From the NCBI GenBank assembly GCA_028288705.1, contig JAQBNH010000009.1, forward strand, positions 56,005-120,004: 64,000 nt of DNA, written 5' to 3'. Below, piece after piece: positions 27,884 to 35,442 of this stretch. Source of the DNA: Ferruginibacter sp. GTDB taxonomy: Bacteria; Bacteroidota; Bacteroidia; Chitinophagales; Chitinophagaceae. The position numbers and the translations under genes were made by a program. A model generated the notes under the pieces. That model was not told the origin of the DNA. It was given only the letters and a program-made list of their open reading frames with translations, and ran no database searches. How positions within the stretch are numbered: position 1 is the first letter of the stretch; every line of letters starts with the position of its first letter.

Positions 27884-28387
27884 TCAGGAGCGTTCAATGT
27901 CTTCAAATTTAATCCTTAATGTTTGATTGCCGTATTTCAATACCATAAAGATTTCTCCGAAAACTAATTGCAGGTGCGGGTTGATCTTCGCCGAGGCTCC
28001 GATGCGCCAGTTGGTATTTTTTTCAATGTAGCGCCTTACCTGGTCTTTGTATGTTAAATCGACCTGCTTTTTTATTTGCGCACCTGACCTGACGACTGCC
28101 CAATAACATTCATACCCGGAATGAGTATCTATCATCGACATGAGTTTTGCCAGGTGCTTTTCCCTGCGAAGGTCGATCAGCGCCGCAAATGGATCTGCTT
28201 TCACGGCGTTCAAATGTATTTTTGCCAGGCCGATATCATCATAATCGCTTAACAAGATGCCGCTGCGCAGATCGTTTGGGAATACCTCCTGATGACGATG
28301 ATAACTTTGCGTGACGAGGTAAAATTTTTCCAGCCTGATCAGCTGATCAACATACTCCGGTTTCAATATTTCAAAAGGCAATAACAT
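27884..28387 (-). CDS. Unknown protein in the SOS mutagenesis operon
   Basis: No family recognised. The 167-residue product has no signal peptide and no membrane helix, so it is cytoplasmic. Visible features are a helical, charged N-terminal half (EYVDQLIRLEKFYLVTQ, SYHRHQEVF), a central KHLAKLMSMIDTHSGYECYW, and a C-terminal part with a strand-like FGEIFMVLKYGNQTLRIKF. It contains one Cys and no obvious catalytic motif. Its ATG overlaps the UmuC-like stop codon by one base (TAATG in effect) and its stop lies 2 bp before the SRAP start, so it is translated together with them. An accessory role in translesion synthesis or AP-site handling is inference from position only. Confidence 0.8.
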   Translation of the reverse strand: MLLPFEILKPEYVDQLIRLEKFYLVTQSYHRHQEVFPNDLRSGILLSDYDDIGLAKIHLNAVKADPFAALIDLRREKHLAKLMSMIDTHSGYECYWAVVRSGAQIKKQVDLTYKDQVRRYIEKNTNWRIGASAKINPHLQLVFGEIFMVLKYGNQTLRIKFEDIERS

Positions 28388-29652
28388 TAGTTGCGCACCT
28401 TTAATAACTGTGAGAAATCGGTGGTGAATTTTGGCGACAGGTGTGCTGCCCTGGCTTTATAACTTTTTGCAAAGCCCTGGATGCCGAAACGAAGCGTGTC
28501 TTTCCCGATAGCACGATTGATATTATCCAGGCTCGCGATGGCCGCTTTTCTTTTTTCGTGATGCCCTTCCTGCATAAACATATTTAACTGCTGCTGCCCT
28601 TCAGGCGAAAGATCGAGCAGTTCCACGCTGCATTTCATGTATTTATGGTTCTCCCGGAAAAGCAGGTTGAATCCTTTGTCAACATATTTTAATATCTCCG
28701 GCGTGTTGCTGGTCGCCTGCGCAAACCGAATGACGATCGATTGAAAATGTTGTGCATCCTGCGGCCTGTGCGGATTGGTGTTGATGGATAATTTCATTTC
28801 CTGCGCAACCGAACCCTGCTCCCGCAATTTCAACGCGCAGTTCGCCGCGAAGTTCGACATCGCCTCATGGATCAGGCGTTTGTCGGATGTGAGTGCACCA
28901 AACGATCTGCCCGTGCAGATCCCTTTTTTCAATGGCGCTGTAAATTCCCAGGGAATGACAGGAATACCGCGCAGTTCATTTGCCGTGCGTAACCCCACAA
29001 CGCTCATGTGCGCCCTGATCCAGTCATCCGGCAATGCCATAAATTCCCGCGCCGTGCTGATACCGTGTTTCATCAGCAACAAGGCATACTGGCGGCCGAC
29101 GCCCCAGATATCAGACACGGACGTTTTATCCAGCATTTCGTTTACCAGTTCATCGGAAGCCGCATAAAAAACACCAAGTGGTTTGTAATATTTTTTCGCA
29201 AAACGATTCGCCATTTTCGCCAGCGTTTTTGTTGGGGCGATGCCCACGCAAACCGGTATGCCGGTGTGTTGTTTTACTGTACGCCTGATGCGCAGGCCAA
29301 GTTCCGCCAGGTCCTGGTAAGGTAGCTGGTGCATATCTAAAAAAGCTTCATCGATCGAATAAATTTCCATGCGTGGCACAAACGAGGCAAGGGTTTTCAT
29401 GACGCGATCGCTGATATCTCCATACAAGGTATAATTAGAACTGAAGAGTTGGACCTCGTTGGCTTTGATCAGCGGACTGATCATATGCGGTATCGCGCCC
29501 ATCTGGATGCCAAGTGCTTTCGCCTCATCGCTGCGCGAAATGGCACAGCCGTCATTATTGCTGAGCACGATCACGGGCATGCCCTCGAGCCGTGGTTGAA
29601 AAATGCGTTCGCAGGACACATAAAAATTATTACAATCCACTAAGGCATACAT
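28387..29652 (-). CDS. umuC: UmuC-like Y-family DNA polymerase
   Basis: This is an error-prone DNA polymerase for translesion synthesis (catalytic subunit of Pol V type). The 421-residue protein matches UmuC length and has the palm residues in MYALVDCNNFYVSCERIF and YSIDEAFLDM, helix-hairpin-helix region WGVGRQYALLLMKHGI, the little-finger domain, and a C-terminal segment (about 365-421; GKDTLRFGIQGF and HLSPKFTTDFSQLLKVR) like DUF4113 of UmuC. Its start overlaps the umuD-like gene by 13 bp and its stop overlaps the next gene by 1 base, so translation is coupled on both sides. Confidence 0.96.
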   Translation of the reverse strand: MYALVDCNNFYVSCERIFQPRLEGMPVIVLSNNDGCAISRSDEAKALGIQMGAIPHMISPLIKANEVQLFSSNYTLYGDISDRVMKTLASFVPRMEIYSIDEAFLDMHQLPYQDLAELGLRIRRTVKQHTGIPVCVGIAPTKTLAKMANRFAKKYYKPLGVFYAASDELVNEMLDKTSVSDIWGVGRQYALLLMKHGISTAREFMALPDDWIRAHMSVVGLRTANELRGIPVIPWEFTAPLKKGICTGRSFGALTSDKRLIHEAMSNFAANCALKLREQGSVAQEMKLSINTNPHRPQDAQHFQSIVIRFAQATSNTPEILKYVDKGFNLLFRENHKYMKCSVELLDLSPEGQQQLNMFMQEGHHEKRKAAIASLDNINRAIGKDTLRFGIQGFAKSYKARAAHLSPKFTTDFSQLLKVRN

Positions 29653-30083
29653 CGCTTAAGGTTTTCAGAATCGGTGATGATATAGGTGACAACGCCCCAG
29701 ACCTGCATGCCCATTTCTTCCGTGACCTCGATCTCCCTGTATTTTTTATTGGCAGGAACCAGCCAGCACTGGTGCTTATTTTTCTTTAAAAATTTTACGG
29801 TGAATTCACCGTTGATGATCGCCAGTACGATATGGCCGTTCTCCGGTTTTATTGCGCGGTCGATCACCAGTTTTGTTTTATGCCCGATAAACGCATCTAT
29901 CATCGAATCGCCATTGCATTCAATCACGAATGTCGCGAGCGGATGTTTGATCAGCTCGTCATTCAGGTTAATTCTTTCCTCCATATGATCAAGTGCAGGC
30001 GACGGAAAACCGGCAGGCACGCGCGTTCCGACGAACGGGATTTTTATCGCGCCGGGAAAAAGGGAAAGAGGTACAGGCTTCAT
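29640..30083 (-). CDS. umuD: UmuD-like S24 self-cleaving protein
   Basis: UmuD is cut by itself when RecA filaments form; the shortened form joins UmuC. With the ATG at 30083 the numbering falls on E. coli: cleavage after Ala24-Gly25 in VPAGFPSPA, Ser60 in NGDSMID and Lys97 in GEFTVKFL. The protein is 147 residues, close to E. coli UmuD (139). There is no helix-turn-helix N-terminus, so it is UmuD-like and not a LexA repressor. A second ATG at 30086 and a TTG at 30104 are alternatives. A perfect 19-bp palindrome overlapping a promoter box lies right upstream, so damage-regulated expression is likely. Confidence 0.94.
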   Translation of the reverse strand: MKPVPLSLFPGAIKIPFVGTRVPAGFPSPALDHMEERINLNDELIKHPLATFVIECNGDSMIDAFIGHKTKLVIDRAIKPENGHIVLAIINGEFTVKFLKKNKHQCWLVPANKKYREIEVTEEMGMQVWGVVTYIITDSENLKRCMP

Positions 30084-30085
30084 CA

Positions 30086-30104
30086 TTGCTAAATTATTTA
30101 GCAA
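30086..30104. promoter_or_regulatory. Perfect palindrome, candidate SOS operator of the umuDC-like operon
   Basis: TTGCTAAATTATTTAGCAA is a perfect 9-1-9 inverted repeat immediately in front of the umuD-like ATG. Its outer end overlaps the -7 promoter box by 3 bp, so a bound repressor would block transcription. It does not look like the E. coli LexA box (CTG-N10-CAG). That it is a LexA or other repressor site is inference. Confidence 0.65.
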
Positions 30105-30109
30105 ACATA
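30102..30109 (-). promoter_or_regulatory. -7 promoter box of the umuDC-like operon
   Basis: The minus strand reads TATGTTTG, an exact match to TAnnTTTG. Transcription would start within the adjacent palindrome, giving a leader of about 10-15 bases without a Shine-Dalgarno site, which is common in Bacteroidota. Confidence 0.6.
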
Positions 30110-30317
30110 GCTACTATTGAAAAAAGGAAAAAGTTTTATTTTGGAAAGCCGGCACGCAGGGTTAGAGCATAGGAACGCAGAAGAAGAGGATGTTATTGAC
30201 AATTGAGCTTGCCGATATCTATTGCCTGACCGGCAAACCTGGTTTTTAAATTCATGCTGCCATAAAGCATCCTATACGGAAAATTCTCAACCTGGGTGTT
30301 GGTGCAACCTAACAGCA

Positions 30318-30740
30318 TTAATACAATAAGTCGGAGTTGTTTTTAATAAGCATTAGGGCTTCTTCAAATGTTTCGGCAATTTTAACGGGAACAGTACCAG
30401 CTAAGTCATAGTTTTTAAATATTCCAGGCCGGTTCGTTAGGAAACCATACACATGGCTGTTAATCAGGTAATCGCTAAAGCCGATAAAGTTTTGATACCT
30501 GCCAAGTTCTTCTTCCATTCTTTTTAATGGCCAGATTGAAATCATGCTGTCCAGCCAATCGTCATTTTCAAATCCATTTGCTTTTTGATAAAAGAGCCTG
30601 AATGAATCCGGAAATTTGAATCCGATGCGCTGTTCTGTTTTAAAAATATTTTCTAAAGAAGCAGCTTTACCAAGTTTTATCGTTGTTCGCCAGTCATTAA
30701 TTATCGAATCAAACCAGTCGTCAAGTTCAGGAGGATTCAT
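30318..30740 (-). CDS. SMI1/KNR4-family protein
   Basis: SMI1/KNR4 (SUKH) domains are found in eukaryotic cell-wall regulators and, in bacteria, mostly in immunity proteins against polymorphic or contact-dependent toxins. The 140-residue protein shows the SUKH pattern: an early helix, then TEQRIGFKFPDSFRLFYQKANGFENDDW (acidic DDW after the Gly), SIWPLKRMEEEL, and a late strand-like block around GIFKNYDLAGTVPVKIAETFEEAL. The ATG at 30740 was chosen because the longer form would run 20 bp into the upstream VOC gene. No toxin gene lies beside it, so an orphan immunity role is possible but unproven. Confidence 0.82.
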   Translation of the reverse strand: MNPPELDDWFDSIINDWRTTIKLGKAASLENIFKTEQRIGFKFPDSFRLFYQKANGFENDDWLDSMISIWPLKRMEEELGRYQNFIGFSDYLINSHVYGFLTNRPGIFKNYDLAGTVPVKIAETFEEALMLIKNNSDLLY

Positions 30741-30795
30741 TTGGGAAAGTTTAGCAAGAGTAATGGGCGTCGGCTGATAACATTCGTGAATATTT

Positions 30796-31167
30796 TTACC
30801 GGTGCTGATCCACATAGATCATATTCCCATCAGGATCGGTTAACATCAAACTGGCGGGACCTGAAGTTGATTCATCGGCTTCTGCCACAAGCGTCACGCC
30901 TTTGGATCTTAATTGCTGTTGAATGGCCCGTACATCATCAAACTGTTCCAGGTTTTGAGCATTGTCATCCCAGCCGGGATTAAACGTAAGAATATTATTG
31001 GCAAACATTCCCTGGAATAAACCGATCAGTGCCTGCTCATTCTTCATGATGACATAGTTTTTCGTAATGTCACCTGCGAAAGCAGTGAAACCAAGATTTT
31101 CGTAAAATGCTTTTGAGGCATGAATATCTTTCACGCTAAGGCTGATGGAAAAGGCTCCAAGTTTCAT
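30796..31167 (-). CDS. VOC-family (glyoxalase/bleomycin-resistance type) protein
   Basis: VOC proteins are small metal-binding dimers in enzymes such as glyoxalase I, dioxygenases and fosfomycin or bleomycin resistance proteins. The 123-residue product has one beta-alpha-beta-beta-beta pair: FSISLSVKDIHASKAFYENLGF at the start and LMLTDPDGNMIYVDQH at the end, the standard VOC bookends. The usual N-terminal metal His is replaced by Ser (SISLSV), so metal binding may be lost. Substrate unknown. Confidence 0.88.
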   Translation of the reverse strand: MKLGAFSISLSVKDIHASKAFYENLGFTAFAGDITKNYVIMKNEQALIGLFQGMFANNILTFNPGWDDNAQNLEQFDDVRAIQQQLRSKGVTLVAEADESTSGPASLMLTDPDGNMIYVDQHR

Positions 31168-31297
31168 AATGCTGTTTTTAAAAATGATTTAATTTTCATT
31201 CGCTTTCATCGGCCTGTTTGTGCAATGGTATGGATTGAGATTGCTATCACGATACATGAAAAACAGGGGAAATCTTTGTTGTTCCGCCCTACACGAT

Positions 31298-32002
31298 CTA
31301 TCCCATCGTTTTCGACACATGATAAGTCACCTTTCCTTCGCGGGAAAAAGCCAGCATGATCTCGCTCCAGCCTTTTGTTTCTTCGGCAAAGAATTCGTCA
31401 AATAAACGCTCTGAAACCGTGTACATAAAAATATATTCACCGGGCTCCAGCGGTTCCTCTTCCCGTTTATCTTCAAACATCGAATAATAGAATGTTGCAC
31501 TGATCTCCCACTGTCCATCCGCATTCCGGCTGCGTTGGATCACTTCCCATACCCATTCATAATTTGCGGGCGCGTTATAGGTAAGGCAATTCCGAAGATT
31601 CTCACAAAGGTAATCGGCAGTTACAACTTCAGGCTCCGGTGGCGCATCCGGGTAAACTTCTTCGCCATCCAGCTCGAAATGCGTGCTGTAATGCCCCTGG
31701 CCGCTCACTTCCAGCACAAGCCGGTTCCAGGCTGCGCCGGGATTGGTTTCTGCAAAATGTTCCTGCAGAAAATCATACACCTGCTGGTGAACTGGATCGA
31801 AGGAAATTGGCTGCTCAATTTCACGCGAGTTCGAAGTCTCTTTTGAGGCTACCGAATCGTAATAAAAGCCCGTCCGCTCAACCAGGTATTTTCCCTCCCC
31901 ATCTTTAGCAATGAACAGCAACCCTGTTTCCCAAAGCGGGTTAGCGGCATCCATCGCGAAGGGCACTAAAGCTTTCAGGGCCTCGTCTACATTATTAAAC
32001 AT
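31298..32002 (-). CDS. Acidic cytoplasmic protein of unknown function
   Basis: I do not recognise the family. The 234-residue product has no signal peptide and is strongly acidic, with many Glu, Trp, Phe and Tyr. It reads like one or two small alpha/beta domains: ISFDPVHQQVYDFLQEHFAE, RLVLEVSGQGHYSTHFELDGEE and WEISATFYYSMFEDK in a beta-rich centre, and GEYIFMYTVSERLFDEFF near the end. The make-up is like that of immunity proteins (for instance YezG/DUF600-like), which fits the nearby SUKH gene, but this is a guess. It precedes the VOC gene by 130 bp on the same strand. Confidence 0.65.
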   Translation of the reverse strand: MFNNVDEALKALVPFAMDAANPLWETGLLFIAKDGEGKYLVERTGFYYDSVASKETSNSREIEQPISFDPVHQQVYDFLQEHFAETNPGAAWNRLVLEVSGQGHYSTHFELDGEEVYPDAPPEPEVVTADYLCENLRNCLTYNAPANYEWVWEVIQRSRNADGQWEISATFYYSMFEDKREEEPLEPGEYIFMYTVSERLFDEFFAEETKGWSEIMLAFSREGKVTYHVSKTMG

Positions 32003-32143
32003 ACAGTGATTAATTTTTAGCTCTTAAAAACAAAGTTGGTCATGCAATATACTGGAATGCGGCAACACACGCAGGGTGCGGCTGACAGTGTATGCTAAGA
32101 AAGTTCAATGATAAGGATTGAGCAGGCTACATAAATTACAGGT

Positions 32144-32174
32144 CAAAAAAAACCTGCCCAATCGGACAGGTTTT
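32144..32174 (-). terminator. Intrinsic terminator of the catalase gene
   Basis: On the minus strand AACCTGTCC and GGGCAGGTT form a stem (one mismatch) around a short loop, followed by a run of eight T. It lies about 23 bp after the catalase stop and reads in its direction. Confidence 0.85.
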
Positions 32175-32196
32175 ATGAATTAAGTTGGGGGTAGTT

Positions 32197-34371
32197 TTAC
32201 GCCGGAACCTTCCTGGCTTTTTCGCGATCCCAGAAACGGTGCTGCGCTATCGCCTTGATAAACTTATCTGCAACAGCTGCGCCAGCATCAATGATCACAC
32301 CTTCCATCAACACCGTATTGAGCTCATTATCTTCCGGCAATTTACGTCCGAAGTAAGTGGCTTTTAATACCTGCATCGCAGCCGTGTCAACAGCGATCGC
32401 TTTGCAATGCTTGAAGGCTTCGTTCAAAAAATGAACGGCATCTGCGTCCGCTTCCAGCGTGGCTACACTATTCATCCCTCCGGGCACATACACCGCGTCG
32501 TAAAAAACAGAAGCCACCGTCATGAGGGATTTACTGACCGGCACTGTTGTGTTTTTTTCGCCGTTAATGAAACCCATCCGAGGAGCAATAACATCCACGC
32601 CAGCGCCGGCTGCAACCAGGGCATTTTTCACCGCGTTCAGCGAAGTTTCATCCACACCGTCAGCAGCAAGGATCGCGATCTTACGCGTAGCGATAGAATC
32701 TTTCGGACCATTGGCCATACTTAACGCCGCCGACTTTTGCAACGACCCTTCTTTCACAACAGAGTTATACCTGTTTTGATCAGCATCTGCCGGCACTACC
32801 TGGTTGAGGGGAGTTTGCAAACCTTTCGGCACATGCATGCCAATACTAAAGGCCACTGCAGCGGCAAGTCCGCCATCGATCTGCGCCAGGAAGTACAACA
32901 TGCGTTCGCGGATAGACAAGGTCTCCACTTTACCCAATTCAAAACAAAGGGCATCGGTTAAATGGTTGCGCTCAGCATCAGACTGGCTGTTATAAAACAA
33001 TTTTGCCTGGCTGAAATGATCAAAGAAACTTTCGCTTCGTTCACGCACTTTACTCGCTGAAATCCGTTCGGGGAAACTGGTGAAACCTCCCTGCATTTTC
33101 CCGGCCTGGAAAGGACAACCACCAGACATACCGTTAGGGCTATGCGCAGTTTTACCCCTGTTGATCGTTTGACGCATAAAGCCATCCCGCTGGTTATTGT
33201 GCACCGGCGCGATCGGCCTGTTGATCGGAATCTCGTGGAAATTAGGTCCGCCCAGCCTGATTAGTTGCGTATCTGTATAAGAAAATAATCTTCCCTGCAT
33301 CAATGGATCATTACTGAAGTCAATACCCGGAACGACATGTCCGACATGAAAAGCCACCTGCTCTGTTTCTGCAAAAAAATTATCAGGATTACGATTCAAT
33401 GTCATCGTACCGATTCTTTGCACAGGTACGAGTTCTTCCGGGATCAGTTTGGTTGGATCCAGTAAATCAAATTCGTATTTATGTTCATCTTCTTCAGGAA
33501 CAATCTGTACACCAAATTCCCATTGCGGAAAATCGCCATTCTCGATCGCTTCCCAAAGATCGCGGCGATGGAAATCGGAATCTTTTCCTGACAGGTTCTG
33601 CGCCTCGTCCCAGGCCACGGCATGTACGCCCAGCAAGGGTTTCCAATGAAATTTTACAAAGCAGGATTTGTTCTGTTCATTCACAAAACGAAAAGTATGC
33701 ACGCCAAAACCTTCCATCATACGGAGGCTGCGCGGGATGGCCCTATCGCTCATCACCCACATAATCATATGTGCAGATTCAGGAGCGTTGGAAATAAAAT
33801 CCCAGAACGTATCATGAGCAGAAGCGGCCTGCGGGATCTCGTTATGCGGCTCTGGCTTTACAGCATGAACGAGGTCGGGAAACTTCATCGCATCCTGGAT
33901 AAAAAACACCGGCATATTATTTCCCACCAAATCAAAGTTTCCTTCTTCGGTATAAAATTTTACGGCAAAGCCTCGCACATCGCGGGCAAGATCCGTAGAG
34001 CCCCTGGAACCCGCAACTGTTGAAAAGCGCACGAACACAGGCGTTTCGCGATTGGTATCGGTTAAGAATCCAGCCTTAGTGTATTTGCTCATGTCGGTAT
34101 GCAATTTAAAAACGCCATGTGCAGCAGATCCGCGTGCATGAACAACGCGTTCCGGAATACGTTCGTGATCGAAGTGCGTGATCTTTTCACGGAGGATAAA
34201 ATCTTCCAGCAGACTCGGACCGCGCTCACCGGCTTTTAATGAATTTTGATCGTCATTGATGCGAACGCCATGGTTAGTCGTGATGAACTGACCGTCGGCA
34301 TCTGTGGTATGTTCCTGCAGGCTGCGCGTCTTTTCGTTTTCGTTTGCAGCATTAATATTATTATCGGGCAT
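32197..34371 (-). CDS. katE: Large-subunit (HPII-type) catalase
   Basis: Monofunctional haem catalases break hydrogen peroxide into water and oxygen. The 724-residue protein is the long clade-2 type: an N-terminal extension, the active-site His78 in RIPERVVHARGSAAHG, Asn in FFIQDAMKFPDLVHAVKPE, the haem-ligand Tyr region RLFSYTDTQLIRLGGPNFHEIPINRP, and a C-terminal DJ-1/PfpI-like domain (about 570-724; KIAILAADGVDETSL and VYVPGGMNSVATLEADADAVHF). The upstream ferritin-like DUF892 gene ends 35 bp before it, so the two probably form one oxidative- or stationary-phase stress operon. Confidence 0.96.
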   Translation of the reverse strand: MPDNNINAANENEKTRSLQEHTTDADGQFITTNHGVRINDDQNSLKAGERGPSLLEDFILREKITHFDHERIPERVVHARGSAAHGVFKLHTDMSKYTKAGFLTDTNRETPVFVRFSTVAGSRGSTDLARDVRGFAVKFYTEEGNFDLVGNNMPVFFIQDAMKFPDLVHAVKPEPHNEIPQAASAHDTFWDFISNAPESAHMIMWVMSDRAIPRSLRMMEGFGVHTFRFVNEQNKSCFVKFHWKPLLGVHAVAWDEAQNLSGKDSDFHRRDLWEAIENGDFPQWEFGVQIVPEEDEHKYEFDLLDPTKLIPEELVPVQRIGTMTLNRNPDNFFAETEQVAFHVGHVVPGIDFSNDPLMQGRLFSYTDTQLIRLGGPNFHEIPINRPIAPVHNNQRDGFMRQTINRGKTAHSPNGMSGGCPFQAGKMQGGFTSFPERISASKVRERSESFFDHFSQAKLFYNSQSDAERNHLTDALCFELGKVETLSIRERMLYFLAQIDGGLAAAVAFSIGMHVPKGLQTPLNQVVPADADQNRYNSVVKEGSLQKSAALSMANGPKDSIATRKIAILAADGVDETSLNAVKNALVAAGAGVDVIAPRMGFINGEKNTTVPVSKSLMTVASVFYDAVYVPGGMNSVATLEADADAVHFLNEAFKHCKAIAVDTAAMQVLKATYFGRKLPEDNELNTVLMEGVIIDAGAAVADKFIKAIAQHRFWDREKARKVPA

Positions 34372-34406
34372 GTTAATTTTTTTAAATGAAGAACGGTAGA
34401 TGTAAT

Positions 34407-35063
34407 TTATTTTGCAGCTTTACCGGCATTTATTCCATCGGCGATAGTTGCAAGGGTTTGATCAGATTTCTGCTCTTCGGCCAGGGTTTGCGCCAGCAGC
34501 TTTGAGGCCGCCGTCATCCCGAGTTTATCGGCCAGTTTTACCATGCCGGTATAAGCCGAGATCTCGTAATGCTCCACTTTCTGCGAAGCCATAATGATCC
34601 CGAGGTTGCGTGCAGGGGAACCCGGATCCGTATCTTCCACTACGCCCTCACCCTCTTTGGTGAGGCCTTCCATCGCATCGCATTTTTTCGCCTGCGGCTT
34701 TTTGCCCAGCAGTTCAAAAACGGACTCGAGTCTTTTTACATGCGTTTTTGTTTGCTCCAGGTGATTGCTGATGGCATCCTGCAAACTTTTTACAGAAGCG
34801 GCCTTCATCATTTTCGGCAGTGCTTTTACGAGGCAATTCTCTGCCCAGTAAAGATCTTTGATATTGTCTTCAAATAGTTTTGACAGTCCGTCTGCGCCTG
34901 GCTTCACATCCATTACCGCGTCTTTTGTTGGCGCATATTTGGAAGGATCGGTTGAAGATGCTGCCGGAACGGGTGCAGACTTTTTAGTAGTTGCAGCAGG
35001 AACTTTTGCTGCGGGCATGCCGGAACTTTTTCCGGATTTTTTGGCAATTGCTGTTTTGGCCAT
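34407..35063 (-). CDS. Ferritin-like DUF892 (YciE/YciF-type) protein with basic N-terminal tail
   Basis: DUF892 proteins are ferritin-like four-helix bundles linked with stress; binding of iron or other metals is supposed from the fold. The 218-residue product has a low-complexity N-terminal tail of about 50 residues rich in Lys, Ala, Pro and Ser (AKKSGKSSGMPAAKVPAATT), then the family core: LFEDNIKDLYWAENCLVKALPKM, HLEQTKTHVKRLESVFELLGKK, and SQKVEHYEISAYTGMVKLA. The E-to-H spacing fits a di-metal site. The ATG at 35063 begins MAKTAIAKKSG; longer frames are unlikely. The tail resembles DNA-binding tails of Dps or histone-like proteins. It precedes katE by 35 bp. Confidence 0.9.
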   Translation of the reverse strand: MAKTAIAKKSGKSSGMPAAKVPAATTKKSAPVPAASSTDPSKYAPTKDAVMDVKPGADGLSKLFEDNIKDLYWAENCLVKALPKMMKAASVKSLQDAISNHLEQTKTHVKRLESVFELLGKKPQAKKCDAMEGLTKEGEGVVEDTDPGSPARNLGIIMASQKVEHYEISAYTGMVKLADKLGMTAASKLLAQTLAEEQKSDQTLATIADGINAGKAAK

Positions 35064-35442
35064 AACAATATTTTTTGGGGATTGAAAGAATACAGCAGAG
35101 GGTTCAAAACAAGTGCCAATAGCCAGTGTTGCGCGGGAGCCTGGCCTGCGATGCAGCGAAAGCAGCAATTAGCCGTCAGGAACAGCACAATAAGGCTCCC
35201 AGGTAAGGAACAAAAGGTGAACCAGGGATGTACAGGATCGGGTGTAGGGGAAGATCATCCCCGCCACCCCGCTCGTTCGCAGAAATATCCCGCACGAGGC
35301 ATTAACAGGTGAAATAAAAGTCTGGCAAGCCCTTTATGTAAAAAGCAGGAGATCTTCAACCGGAGATGAATAGTGTTGGTGGAAAAATGCCAGGGGCGTC
35401 ATCAGGGTTTTCAAGGGCCGGGTAAAGATCCGGTGACCGTGG
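35064..35442. other. Intergenic region, no gene seen
   Basis: About 380 bp between the DUF892-like gene (start 35063, transcribed leftwards) and the WG-repeat gene ending at 35443. I see no reading frame with coding character and no strong -7 box. A GGGGA...TCCCC short inverted repeat near 35250 has too weak a stem to call. Confidence 0.5.

Noticed and set aside
30086..30104. UmuD-like protein as its own repressor
   Set aside because: The protein has no DNA-binding N-terminal domain; the palindrome must be bound by another protein.
31298..32002. Firm call as a YezG/DUF600 immunity protein
   Set aside because: Only overall make-up suggests it; no motif I can name supports the family.
35230..35270. 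Terminator at GGGGA...TCCCC
   Set aside because: The stem is only five base pairs with no T-run and lies upstream of a gene start, not after one.
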